This document shows, piece after piece, positions 50,124 to 58,430 of a stretch of DNA of 64,000 bases. Location of the stretch: assembly GCF_016522505.1 (NCBI RefSeq), contig NZ_JAEHOH010000012.1:62001-126000 (forward strand), given 5' to 3'. The stretch comes from Leucobacter chromiisoli (GTDB taxonomy: Bacteria; Actinomycetota; Actinomycetes; Actinomycetales; Microbacteriaceae). Under the pieces are notes generated by a model that saw only the letters and a program-made list of their open reading frames with translations, searched no databases and was not told the origin of the DNA. The stretch's first letter is position 1, and each line of letters opens with the position of its first letter. A program made the translations under genes and the position numbers.

Positions 50124-51230
50124 ATGACCAGCCTCCAGGCCAGATACGCCTCCCCCGCCGAGATCGACCGGTGGGACGATCTGGTGGCAGCGAACCCCTC
50201 GGGCGGCGACTTCCTGCAGGTGCGGGGCTTCGCGACGACCAAGGCCGCGGTGGGCTGGACCCCGCGCTACCTCGTCTTCGAGGAGGCGGGCGGCGGCCGC
50301 GTCGTCTCCGTGTCGCTCGTGCTCGAGCGCCGCATCCCCACCGTGGGCGACTACTGGTACCTGCCGCACGGGCCCGCCGTGCGCACGACCGCCGACCTGC
50401 GGGCGCACGCCGAGGCGCTGCGCGACTTCCTCCGCGATCGCGCGCGCGGGGTGTTCGCCGCCACGCTCGAGCCCCTCGTCGAGGACACCGAGGAGAACCG
50501 CACCCGTCTCGACTCCGGCGAGCACTCCCTCGCCGCGCTCGGCGCGCGGTGGCGCGACGGCATCCAGATCAACACCAGCACCGCGATCGTCGACGTCGAC
50601 CGCGACGACGACGAGCTCCTCGCGAGCTTCCACAAGAAGTGCCGCAACATGATCAGCCGTGCCACGCGGGACGGCGTCGAGATCCGCGAGTACCCGGCGA
50701 CGCCCGAGACCTTCGCCCACATGCACCGGCTCATGCGCCTCGTGGGCGGGGGCAAGGCGAAGCTCGATCTGCGTTCGCAGGCCTACACCGAACGATTCTG
50801 GCGCGCCTTCTCCGACGCCGGGCTCGGGCGCTTCTTCGGCATCGACGTCGACGGCGCCCCCGCGGTGATGGCCTACACGATCCGCGTCGGCGAGCGCGCC
50901 TTCTACAAGGACGGCGGATCCGAGCGCCCCCGCACGACCCCCGGCATGTCGAACCTGCTGCAGTGGCATATGATGCGCGTGCAGCGCGACGCCGGGGCGA
51001 AGAGCTACGACCTCGTCGGCGTGCCGCCCCGCGACCGGCTCGACGACCCGGAGTACCTGAACCACTCGCTCGCGCCGTTCAAGCTGTCGTTCGCGCGCGA
51101 GGTCACCGAGTTCATCGGCGCCTACGACCTCGTCATGCGGCCGGGCGCGTACTCGCGGTGGCAGCGCTACGGGCTGCGCCTCGCCCAGCGGCTCCACCGC
51201 GGGCGCTACGACGACACGGGCATGTACTAG
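50124..51230 (+). CDS. FemABX-type peptidoglycan aminoacyltransferase (1)
   Basis: The 368-residue protein has the double GNAT fold of FemABX enzymes, which add amino acids from aminoacyl-tRNA to lipid II side chains to build the interpeptide bridge. Recognisable segments are FHKKCRNMISRATRDGVEI (tRNA/acceptor region) and SYDLVGVPPRDRL...FKLSFAREVTEFIGAYDL at the C-terminus. It is 79 bp after murJ and 75 bp before a second paralogue. Which residue it adds is unknown; in this family of bacteria the wall is group B, with the bridge on D-Glu. Confidence 0.85.
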   Translation: MTSLQARYASPAEIDRWDDLVAANPSGGDFLQVRGFATTKAAVGWTPRYLVFEEAGGGRVVSVSLVLERRIPTVGDYWYLPHGPAVRTTADLRAHAEALRDFLRDRARGVFAATLEPLVEDTEENRTRLDSGEHSLAALGARWRDGIQINTSTAIVDVDRDDDELLASFHKKCRNMISRATRDGVEIREYPATPETFAHMHRLMRLVGGGKAKLDLRSQAYTERFWRAFSDAGLGRFFGIDVDGAPAVMAYTIRVGERAFYKDGGSERPRTTPGMSNLLQWHMMRVQRDAGAKSYDLVGVPPRDRLDDPEYLNHSLAPFKLSFAREVTEFIGAYDLVMRPGAYSRWQRYGLRLAQRLHRGRYDDTGMY

Positions 51231-51305
51231 CGGTGGCGGGATCCGGAGCGGGCCCGGCGCCTCGGCACCAGGCGACACGAGCAGACGATCAGAGGGTGTG
51301 AGCAC

Positions 51306-52259
51306 ATGGGACACTTCTTGCAGAGCGAGGCCTGGGCGCGGCTGCAGCGGGCGCAGGATCGCGAGGTCGTGCGGCTCGAGGGCGACGGTTGGCGGGTGCA
51401 GGCCTTCGTCGAGCGGGGCAGGCTGAACTCCCGGCTCTACGCACCCTACGGCCCCCAGCTCGATCGGCCCGAGGCCCTGCGGCCCGCCCTCGACGCGCTC
51501 CGGGCGGAGGCGCGGCGCCTCGGCGCCGCGTTCATCCGCGTCGAGCCCGTGCTCGCGCAGGCGCCCGGCCCCGACGACCAGCCGGGACTGCCGCCCGCCC
51601 TGCTCGAGGCGGCCGGCCTGCGCCGCGTCGCCCGCGTGCAGCCCGAGCACACGCAGCGCGTCGACCTCTCGCGCCCCTTCGACGAGGTGCTGAAGGGCAT
51701 GCGCAAGACGAACCGCAACCTGCACCGGAACTTCGGGAAGAAGGGGCTCTCCGTGCGCTCGAGCGGCGACCCGGCCGATATCGAGCATCTGCTGCGACTG
51801 CTCCGGGAGGTCTCCGACCGCACGGGCATGCACGCGCACGCGGACGCCTACCTGCGCACCCAGGCGCAGACGCTCGTGCCCGGGGGCGATGCCAGGATCT
51901 ACCTGGTCGAGCTCGACGGCGAGGAGCTGCCGATCGCCGCCTCCCTCGTCTACGACGACGAGGAGCGCCGCTACTACGGCCACGCCGCCGCCAGCACGGC
52001 GCACCGCAACCTCTCCCCCGGCGTGATCCTCGTCACCTCGATGATGCAGGAGGCTCACGAGGCGGGACTCGGCGAGTTCGACCTCTACGGGGTCGTGCCC
52101 CCGGAGGTCACGGACCACGCGTGGTCGGGCTTCAGCGACTTCAAGCGATCGTTCGGCGGCCGGCAGGTCGACTACTCGGGCACGTGGGAGCTCGGGGTGA
52201 GGCCGCTCAGCTACGCGGTCTACTCGCTCGCACGCCGCTTCGTCGGCGATCGGGCGTAG
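51306..52259 (+). CDS. FemABX-type peptidoglycan aminoacyltransferase (2)
   Basis: The shortest of three paralogues (317 residues) lacks the first 50 or so residues of the others but keeps LKGMRKTNRNLHRNFGKKGL and DLYGVVPPEVTDHAWSGFSD...FKRSFGGRQVDYSG. The fold is FemABX/GNAT. A unique MGHFLQSEAWARLQRAQ start is typical of the LIPID II:glycine FemX type. It is probably in one operon with the preceding paralogue; an AGAGGGTG ribosome-binding site precedes ATG 51306. It ends at a large hairpin shared with the convergent third paralogue. Confidence 0.83.
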   Translation: MGHFLQSEAWARLQRAQDREVVRLEGDGWRVQAFVERGRLNSRLYAPYGPQLDRPEALRPALDALRAEARRLGAAFIRVEPVLAQAPGPDDQPGLPPALLEAAGLRRVARVQPEHTQRVDLSRPFDEVLKGMRKTNRNLHRNFGKKGLSVRSSGDPADIEHLLRLLREVSDRTGMHAHADAYLRTQAQTLVPGGDARIYLVELDGEELPIAASLVYDDEERRYYGHAAASTAHRNLSPGVILVTSMMQEAHEAGLGEFDLYGVVPPEVTDHAWSGFSDFKRSFGGRQVDYSGTWELGVRPLSYAVYSLARRFVGDRA

Positions 52260-52280
52260 GCGAGGCGGGCATCGCGCGTC

Positions 52281-52338
52281 GCGCGCGTTACTGACGAACA
52301 CACGCGTTACCCACGCAGTTCGCGCCAGTAACGCGCGC
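52281..52338. terminator. bidirectional hairpin between femX-like genes
   Basis: Perfect 13-bp arms GCGCGCGTTACTG / CAGTAACGCGCGC (52281-52293, 52326-52338), with an inner GAAC/GTTC pair. It separates two convergent FemX-like genes and probably ends both transcripts. Confidence 0.65.
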
Positions 52339-52389
52339 GCCGGTCAGCACGGCGCGCCGGATCGCCCCAGCCGGCCCGGGAACCCCGTC

Positions 52390-53490
52390 CTAGTAGTACG
52401 GGTCCCGGTGCACGGCGAGCGACCAGCGCCTCGCGAGGCGATCTCCGAGCTTCGACCAGACCGCGTACCTCCACCCGCTGAGCGGCAGCTCGAAGGCGCC
52501 GACGTAGTCGGTGATCTCGGGCGCGAACGACTGCTTGAACTTGCCGACGCCGTGCAGCGGATGCGAGGTGTCGGCCGTTCGATCGGACGGGGGTGCTCCG
52601 CAGAGGTCGTGCACCCGGGCGCCCCGCTCGTTCGCCCACCGGATGACCTCCCACTGCAGCGCGTGCGAGGCGCCGTAGGCGGTCTTGGCGCGCACCGAGG
52701 CGCCGTCCTTGTAGGTGGTCTTGGCGCCGAGCGCCATCGCGAAGGCGCCGGCGACGAGTCGCCCGTCGCGCTCGGCGAAGAACAGCTGCCCCTCGCCCGC
52801 CCGCTCGAACCGCTGCCAGAACGTGCGGTAGTAGTGCTCGCCGCGCAGCACGAAGCGCCCCTCGGCGGTCTCCCGCAGCAGGCCGTAGAGGGCGGCGCAG
52901 TTCGCGTCCGTCGCGGGAACCCGGGAGACCTCGATGCCGTCGCGTCTCGCCCGGTTGATGGAGTTGCGTGCCTTCTTGCCGAGGCGCGCGAACACCTCGT
53001 CCTCGCTGCCGCTCACGTCGAGCAGCACCGTCGAGGGGTTGGGGATGATGCGCGCGCACTCCCGGTAGCCGAGCGCGCGCAGCTCGCGCGCGTGGACGGG
53101 CGCCACGCGCGGTTCGATCTTCACGAGGAACGCGCCGCGATCCCGGGCGAGCCGGGCCACGGCCGCGGCGACCTCGACCACCGCCGCCGCGTCCTCGCCC
53201 GCGGGCCCCGCCGGCAGGTGCCACCACTCGCCGAGCAGCGGCGCGCGCTTCGCGAGCACGCCCACCGCGACGGCCGGCCGGCCGGCCCGCTCCACGACGA
53301 GCCGCCGCGGGCGGTACCGCCCCTCCCGCTTCTGCTCGAGGTAGGCATCGCCCATCCACACCTCGCCGCCGCCGGGGTTCGCCGCGATCAGGGCGTCCCA
53401 GCGGGCGAGCTCACCGTCGTTCGCGAAGCGCGCCAGCGCCGGCGTCTCATCCGCGCCGGTCGCGAGCGCCTCCGCGCCGCCCGCGGGCAC
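52390..53490 (-). CDS. FemABX-type peptidoglycan aminoacyltransferase (3)
   Basis: The 366-residue third paralogue shares the layout and the segments ARLGKKARNSINRARRDGIEV and HDLCGAPPSDRT ... VGKFKQSFAPEITDYVGAFEL, matching the first more than the second. It is on the opposite strand, 3 bp after rnj, so it is co-transcribed with dapA-rnj rather than with murJ. GTG 53490 is the start. Having three members with different expression context suggests they add different residues or act at different positions; that is inference. Confidence 0.85.
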   Translation of the reverse strand: MPAGGAEALATGADETPALARFANDGELARWDALIAANPGGGEVWMGDAYLEQKREGRYRPRRLVVERAGRPAVAVGVLAKRAPLLGEWWHLPAGPAGEDAAAVVEVAAAVARLARDRGAFLVKIEPRVAPVHARELRALGYRECARIIPNPSTVLLDVSGSEDEVFARLGKKARNSINRARRDGIEVSRVPATDANCAALYGLLRETAEGRFVLRGEHYYRTFWQRFERAGEGQLFFAERDGRLVAGAFAMALGAKTTYKDGASVRAKTAYGASHALQWEVIRWANERGARVHDLCGAPPSDRTADTSHPLHGVGKFKQSFAPEITDYVGAFELPLSGWRYAVWSKLGDRLARRWSLAVHRDPYY

Positions 53491-53493
53491 CGG

Positions 53494-55170
53494 TCACACC
53501 ACCACGACGACGGGGACGATCATCGCCTTGCGGCGCAGCTTCGTGCCCACCCAGCGGCCGATCGTGCGGCGGGTGACCTGCTGCAGCGCGACCTGATCGG
53601 TGGCGCCGTTGCGCATGGCCTCCTCGAGCGCGTCCGCGATCTTCGGCTTGATCGTCTCGAACACCTTGTCGTCCTCCGCCACGCCCTTCGCGTGGATCTC
53701 GGGACCCGAGACGATCTGGCCGAGGCTCGTCTCAACGACGGTGATCACCGAGATGAAGCCCTCCTCGGCGAGCGTCCGACGATCCCGCAGGTCGTCGTCC
53801 GTGACGCGGCCGACGCTCTTGCCGTCGACGTAGATGAAGTCGATGTCGTGCTGCCCGACCTTGCGGGCGACCCCGTCGACAAGATCCACGACCGTGCCGT
53901 TCTCGCCGATGATCGTGCGGTTCTGCGGCACGCCCGTCTCGATGGCGACCTGCGCGTTCGCCACGAGGTGGCGGTACTCGCCGTGGATGGGCATCACGTT
54001 CTTGGGGCGCACGATGTTGTAGCAGTACATGAGCTCGCCCGCGGCCGCGTGACCCGAGACGTGCACCTTCGCGTTGCCCTTGTGGACGACGTTGGCGCCG
54101 AGCTTCATGAGGCCGTTGATCACGCGGAACACCGAGTTCTCGTTGCCCGGGATCAGGCTGGAGGCGAGGATCACGGTGTCGTCCTCGCCGATCTCGACCT
54201 GGTGCTCGCCGTTCGCCATGCGACTCAGCACGGCCATCGGCTCGCCCTGCGAGCCCGTGGACATGTACACGATGCGGTGATCCGGGATGTCGCCGCTCTT
54301 CTTGAGGTCGACGAGCACCCCCTCGGGCACGTCGAGGTATCCCAGGTCGGCGGCGATCTTCATGTTGCGCACCATCGAGCGGCCGAGCAGCACGACGCGA
54401 CGGCCGTTCTTCTGCGCCGCGTCGAGCACCTGCTGCACGCGGTGGACGTGGCTGGAGAAGCTCGCGACGACCACCTTGCCCCGGCTCTTCGCGATGACCT
54501 GCTCGAGCACCGGGCCGATGTTCTTCTCGAGCGGCGTGAAGCCGGGCACCTCGGCGTTGGTCGAGTCGGTCATGAAGAGGTCGACGCCCTCCTCGCCGAG
54601 CCGCGCGAAGGCGCGCAGATCGGTGATGCGGCCGTCGAGCGGCAGCTGATCCATCTTGAAGTCGCCCGTGCCGATCACGAGGCCCGCCTGCGTGCGGATG
54701 GCCACGGCCAGGGCATCGGGGATCGAGTGGTTCACGGCGATGAACTCGAGGTCGAACGGGCCGAACCGCACCCGGTCGCCCTCGGCGACCACCTGCGTGA
54801 CCGGCTTGATCCGGTGCTCCTTGAGCTTCGCGGCGACGAGCGCGAGCGTCAGCTTGGAGCCGACGAGCGGGATGTCCTCGCGGCGCTTCAGCAGGTACGG
54901 CACGCCGCCGATGTGATCCTCGTGGCCGTGGGTCAGCACGACGGCGACGATGTCGCCGAGGCGGTGCTCGATCTGCGAGATGTCGGGCAGGATCAGGTCG
55001 ACGCCCGGCTGGTGCTCCTCGGGGAAGAGCACGCCGCAGTCGACCACGAGCAGCTTGCCGTCGATCTCGTAGACGGTCATGTTGCGGCCGACCTCGCCGA
55101 GGCCGCCGAGCGGCGTGATCCTGAGGGTGCCCTGCTTGAGCTTGGGCGGAGCGTACGTGTGATTCGGCAC
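53494..55170 (-). CDS. rnj: ribonuclease J
   Basis: RNase J (558 residues) is a beta-CASP metallo-beta-lactamase nuclease with both endo- and 5'-exonuclease activity; it processes rRNA and decays mRNA. The zinc motif HGHEDH (81-86), VNHSIPDA, GTGDFKMDQ and VASFSSHVHRVQQ are intact, with HVSGHAAAGEL in the beta-CASP domain. GTG 55170 follows AAGGAGG. It is 27 bp after dapA, the usual actinobacterial pairing. Confidence 0.95.
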   Translation of the reverse strand: MPNHTYAPPKLKQGTLRITPLGGLGEVGRNMTVYEIDGKLLVVDCGVLFPEEHQPGVDLILPDISQIEHRLGDIVAVVLTHGHEDHIGGVPYLLKRREDIPLVGSKLTLALVAAKLKEHRIKPVTQVVAEGDRVRFGPFDLEFIAVNHSIPDALAVAIRTQAGLVIGTGDFKMDQLPLDGRITDLRAFARLGEEGVDLFMTDSTNAEVPGFTPLEKNIGPVLEQVIAKSRGKVVVASFSSHVHRVQQVLDAAQKNGRRVVLLGRSMVRNMKIAADLGYLDVPEGVLVDLKKSGDIPDHRIVYMSTGSQGEPMAVLSRMANGEHQVEIGEDDTVILASSLIPGNENSVFRVINGLMKLGANVVHKGNAKVHVSGHAAAGELMYCYNIVRPKNVMPIHGEYRHLVANAQVAIETGVPQNRTIIGENGTVVDLVDGVARKVGQHDIDFIYVDGKSVGRVTDDDLRDRRTLAEEGFISVITVVETSLGQIVSGPEIHAKGVAEDDKVFETIKPKIADALEEAMRNGATDQVALQQVTRRTIGRWVGTKLRRKAMIVPVVVVV

Positions 55171-55197
55171 TGAGGTGTGCCTCCTTAAGGTTCTGGG

Positions 55198-56175
55198 TTA
55201 GCGGGTGGTGCCGGCTACCTTCGGCAGGGCACCGCCGGCAGCCGCGTTGCGGTCCGGCCTGAAGTTGGAGAAGTCGACGCCCGGGACGTCGTGCACGAGC
55301 GCGAGCTCGTCCTCGATGGTGGCGGCCTCCCACTCCTCGGGGCCGACGAGGGGCAGGCGCACGCGCGGGCTGCCGATGCGGCCGAGGCCGTGGAGGACGT
55401 ACTTGGTCGCGACGGTGCCGGGCACGTGGGTCATCACGGCCCGCACCAGCGGCTCGAGGCGCTGGTGCATGTCGCGGGCGGTGTGCAGGTCCCCGGCGTT
55501 CACCGCGTCGATGATGGCGCGGTAGGGGGCAGCCGCGATGTTGGCGGTGACCCCGATGAGGCCGGTCGCGCCGATCGCGAGCTCGGGGAGCACGTTCGCG
55601 TCGTCGCCCGAGAAGTACATGAGATCCGTCTGGTTGAGCACGCGGCTCACCTCGCTGAGGTCGCCCTTGGCGTCCTTCACCGCGAGGATGTTCGGGTGCT
55701 TCGCGAGACGCAGGATGGTCTCGTACTTGATCGGCACGCCCGTTCGTCCGGGGATGTCGTAGAGGATCACCGGCAGGTCGGTCGCGTCGGCCACCATGCG
55801 GAAGTGCGTGAGGATCCCCGCCTGGGTCGGCTTGTTGTAGTACGGGGTGACGATCATCACGCCGTCGGCCCCGGCCTTCTCGCTGGCCTTGTAGAGCTCG
55901 ATGGCGTGCGCGGTCTCGTTCGAGCCGCCGCCCGTGATGATCTTCGCGCGCCCGCTCGAGACCGACTTGCCGACCTCGACGAGCTTCAGCTTCTCGGCGT
56001 CGGTGAGCGTGGAGGTCTCACCGGTCGTGCCCGTCACGACGATGCCGTCCGCACCGTTCGCGATGCAGTCCTCGATGTGCTGCTCGGTCGCCTGCCAGTC
56101 GACTTCGCCGTCCGCCTGGAACGGGGTCACCAGCGCGACCAGCACCTGGCCGAAGGGGTTCTCTGTGGTCGTCAC
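55198..56175 (-). CDS. dapA: 4-hydroxy-tetrahydrodipicolinate synthase
   Basis: DapA (325 residues) condenses pyruvate and aspartate semialdehyde in lysine/DAP synthesis. The Schiff-base lysine is Lys167 (AVKDAKGDL); the tyrosines of the proton relay are in TPYYNKP and LYDIPGRTG; the GTTGETSTL pyruvate loop is present. GTG 56175 lies 6 nt after a TAGCCT hexamer. A C-terminal tail rich in Ala and Gly is extra. It heads dapA-rnj-femX. Confidence 0.95.
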   Translation of the reverse strand: MTTTENPFGQVLVALVTPFQADGEVDWQATEQHIEDCIANGADGIVVTGTTGETSTLTDAEKLKLVEVGKSVSSGRAKIITGGGSNETAHAIELYKASEKAGADGVMIVTPYYNKPTQAGILTHFRMVADATDLPVILYDIPGRTGVPIKYETILRLAKHPNILAVKDAKGDLSEVSRVLNQTDLMYFSGDDANVLPELAIGATGLIGVTANIAAAPYRAIIDAVNAGDLHTARDMHQRLEPLVRAVMTHVPGTVATKYVLHGLGRIGSPRVRLPLVGPEEWEAATIEDELALVHDVPGVDFSNFRPDRNAAAGGALPKVAGTTR

Positions 56176-56181
56176 CTCTCT

Positions 56182-56187
56182 AGGCTA
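56182..56187 (-). promoter_or_regulatory. -10 element of dapA
   Basis: TAGCCT on the minus strand, 6 nt before GTG 56175; the AGAGAG spacer is purine-rich. Confidence 0.45.
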
Positions 56188-56286
56188 CCCGACGGCGCCG
56201 GGGAACATCGCAGCGGCGGCTCGGGATCGACCCCGACCGCAGCTCGTCTCTTCTCCTTCGCACAGGAATGTTCCACGATGTAGCAC

Positions 56287-56489
56287 ATGCGCACCGTCGG
56301 CATCAGGGCACTCAAGCAGAACGCGTCCGAGGTCGTCGCGCGCGCGGCCAAGGGCGAGGTCATCGAGATCACCGATCACGGGAAACCGGTCGCCAAGATC
56401 TGCCGCTGCAGACGGATCGCTACGAGGAGCTGGTAGCGTCCGGTCAGCTCACGCCTCCGCGCCAGAGCCTCGCCGGTCTGAGGCTCTGG
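56287..56489 (+). pseudogene. frameshifted Phd/YefM-type antitoxin
   Basis: ATG 56287 opens MRTVGIRALKQNASEVVARA, a Phd/YefM antitoxin start, and continues to GKPVAKI (residue 38). The frame then breaks: the expected tail PLQTDRYEELVASGQLTPPR resumes in another frame from 56403, as if one base (G of a GTG codon) were lost near 56400. Read as is, translation stops at 56434 after 49 residues. No toxin gene (PIN or RelE) is present beside it, so this looks like the remnant of a toxin-antitoxin pair. A sequencing error cannot be excluded. Confidence 0.75.
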
Positions 56490-56637
56490 ATCACGGAGTT
56501 CGACCGCCAGCTCCGGGACCTCGACATCCCGACCGGTAACGCCAGCGGCGCGCGCCGGGCTCGCCGCCCCGCGCATGCCGCGCGCCGACTCGGAGACGAC
56601 CGCCCGAGCCGCCACTCACTCGGCGCCGACCGATGGC

Positions 56638-57258
56638 TCAGCCCCGCACCCAGCGCTCGAAGCGGTAGACGAGGCCCGTCCTCGACGTGAGCGCCTCCCC
56701 GGGATCGACGAGTCGCCACTCTGGGCCGATCTCGGGGGCGAAGGTGTCTGCGCCGTCGACGTCGAGCTCGATCCTCGTCACCGCGAGCTCGCGGGCGAGC
56801 GGCATCGCCGCGCGGTAGAGCCGGCCGCCGCCGATCACCCAGGCCGCGCGCGCCGGCCAGATCCCGGGATCCTGGCAGGACGCCCCCTCCTCGGCGGCGA
56901 GCCGTGCGAGGTGCGCCTCGAACTCGGCCCGCACGGCGCCCTCCGCGCGCGACACGGCCTCCTCGAGCGAGGGCACCGCGCTCGCGCCCGGCGCCTCGTA
57001 GCCGGGGTCGCGCGTGACGACGAGGTTCTCGCGCCCTGGGAGCGGGCGGAACCGCTCGGGCAGCGACTCCCAGGTGCGCCGGCCCATGATGACGGGGGCG
57101 CCCCAGGTGCGCTGCTTGAAGTAGGCGAGGTCCTCCGGCAGGTGCCACGGCATCCCGCCGTCCCGGCCGATCGCCCCGCCGCGGGCCTCGGCCCAGATCA
57201 TGCCGATGCCCTCGCCGACGGCCGGCAGCAGGTCCTCCCGCAGCTCTTCGCGTCTCAC
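56638..57258 (-). CDS. folA: dihydrofolate reductase
   Basis: DHFR (206 residues from GTG 57258) reduces dihydrofolate produced by thymidylate synthase. Conserved parts are GMIWAEARGGAIGRDGGMPW, HLPEDLAYFK, GRRTWESLP and GGGRLYRAAM. Starting at the internal ATG (57201) would lose the first beta-strand residues compared with E. coli DHFR, so the GTG 10 bp after thyA is preferred. The extra Asp/Ala/Ser loop region (about 110-140) is longer than usual. It is co-transcribed with thyA. Confidence 0.9.
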   Translation of the reverse strand: MRREELREDLLPAVGEGIGMIWAEARGGAIGRDGGMPWHLPEDLAYFKQRTWGAPVIMGRRTWESLPERFRPLPGRENLVVTRDPGYEAPGASAVPSLEEAVSRAEGAVRAEFEAHLARLAAEEGASCQDPGIWPARAAWVIGGGRLYRAAMPLARELAVTRIELDVDGADTFAPEIGPEWRLVDPGEALTSRTGLVYRFERWVRG

Positions 57259-57268
57259 GTCGGCCCGC

Positions 57269-58078
57269 TCACACCGCCACCGGGGCCTTGATGCCCGGAT
57301 GGTGCTCGTAGCCGACGACCGTGAAGTCGTCGAGCTCGTAGTCGAAGACGGAGTCGCGGTCGGCGATCTCGATGCGCGGATACGGATACGGCTCGCGCGC
57401 CAGCTGCCGCTCGACCTGCTCGACGTGGTTGTCGTAGATGTGGCAGTCGCCGCCGGTCCAGACGAACTCGCCGGGCTCGAGCCCGGTCTGCTTCGCCATC
57501 ATCAGGGTGAGCAGCGCGTAGGAGGCGATGTTGAAGGGCACGCCGAGGAACATGTCGGCGGAGCGCTGGTACAGCTGGCAGGAGAGCCTGCCGTCGGCGA
57601 CGTAGAACTGGAAGAAGGCGTGGCACGGCGCGAGGGCCATGTCGCCGAGGTCCGCGACGTTCCACGCCGAGACGATGAGCCGCCGTGAGTCGGGGTTCGT
57701 GCGGATCTGCTCGAGGACCCCGGCGATCTGATCGATGTGCTCCCCCGACGGCGTCGGCCAGGAGCGCCACTGCACGCCGTACACGGGCCCGAGGTCACCG
57801 TGCTCGTCGGCCCACTCGTCCCAGATGGTGACGCCGTGATCCCTGAGGAAGCCGATGTTGCCCTCGCCCCGCAGGAACCAGAGCAGCTCGACGGCGACGG
57901 ACTTGAAGTGCACCCGCTTGGTGGTGATGAGGGGGAAGGACTCGGCGAGATCGTAGCGGATCTGGCGCCCGAAGAGACTGCGCGTGCCGGTGCCCGTGCG
58001 ATCGGATTTCGGGGTGCCGGTCTCGAGCACCTCCCGCAGCAGGTCCTCGTAGGGGGTGGGGATCGTGTTCGCGCTCAC
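57269..58078 (-). CDS. thyA: thymidylate synthase
   Basis: ThyA (269 residues) methylates dUMP with methylene-THF, yielding dihydrofolate for the next gene. The nucleophile is Cys152 ([11 protein letters not shown]); RRLIVSAWN and the [18 protein letters not shown] folate region are intact. GTG 58078 is chosen although the frame is open to 58168: a TAGACT hexamer lies 7 nt before it, and homology starts at [11 protein letters not shown]. thyA-dfrA operon. Confidence 0.96.
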   Translation of the reverse strand: MSANTIPTPYEDLLREVLETGTPKSDRTGTGTRSLFGRQIRYDLAESFPLITTKRVHFKSVAVELLWFLRGEGNIGFLRDHGVTIWDEWADEHGDLGPVYGVQWRSWPTPSGEHIDQIAGVLEQIRTNPDSRRLIVSAWNVADLGDMALAPCHAFFQFYVADGRLSCQLYQRSADMFLGVPFNIASYALLTLMMAKQTGLEPGEFVWTGGDCHIYDNHVEQVERQLAREPYPYPRIEIADRDSVFDYELDDFTVVGYEHHPGIKAPVAV

Positions 58079-58085
58079 GCCCTCG

Positions 58086-58091
58086 AGTCTA
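58086..58091 (-). promoter_or_regulatory. -10 element of thyA
   Basis: TAGACT on the minus strand, 7 nt before GTG 58078. Confidence 0.55.
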
Positions 58092-58196
58092 CCGCCGCGA
58101 GAGCCGGCGAGCAGGACCCCGCGGAACCGACGACCGCGCATTATTGCGCCTCGGCATCTCGCGGTCAACCGTCTATGCCGGCCCGAGCGGCGTCGT

Positions 58197-58202
58197 TAGC
58201 TT
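58197..58202 (+). promoter_or_regulatory. -10 element of the small acidic gene
   Basis: TAGCTT, 6 nt before ATG 58209. Confidence 0.4.
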
Positions 58203-58208
58203 CGGAGC

Positions 58209-58430
58209 ATGGTAGCACCGAATCCCCGCAGCCTCGGCGACTCGTTCCCCGACGACTCGTTCCCCGACAGCCGCTCTCTCCGCGAGGAGGACGGGACGGA
58301 GCAGGAGTCGGAGGAGCGAGACGAGTCCCCGCGCGACGCCGACGACGTCCGAGACGCGTCGGGACAGGACTTCCAGAACCCGATGACCGAGGAGGACACG
58401 GCCTCCGGGGGTCCGGCCGATCCCGCCTAG
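58209..58430 (+). CDS. small acidic protein of unknown function
   Basis: The 73-residue protein is highly acidic and lacks hydrophobic segments and cysteines (about one residue in three is Asp or Glu). It contains a DSFPD-DSFPD duplication from a 15-bp tandem repeat. No family is recognised; it looks intrinsically disordered. Support for it being a gene is moderate: a -10 hexamer at leaderless spacing and a GC-rich but plausible composition. It overlaps the convergent permease gene by 4 bp. Confidence 0.45.
   Translation: MVAPNPRSLGDSFPDDSFPDSRSLREEDGTEQESEERDESPRDADDVRDASGQDFQNPMTEEDTASGGPADPA
58239..58268 (+). repeat. 2 x 15-bp tandem repeat
   Basis: GACTCGTTCCCCGAC occurs twice in a row (58239-58253, 58254-58268), in frame with the small acidic gene. 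Confidence 0.8.

Noticed and set aside
56400-56436. Programmed ribosomal frameshift rescuing the antitoxin
   Set aside because: No slippery heptamer or obvious downstream pseudoknot at the break; simple one-base loss explains it better.
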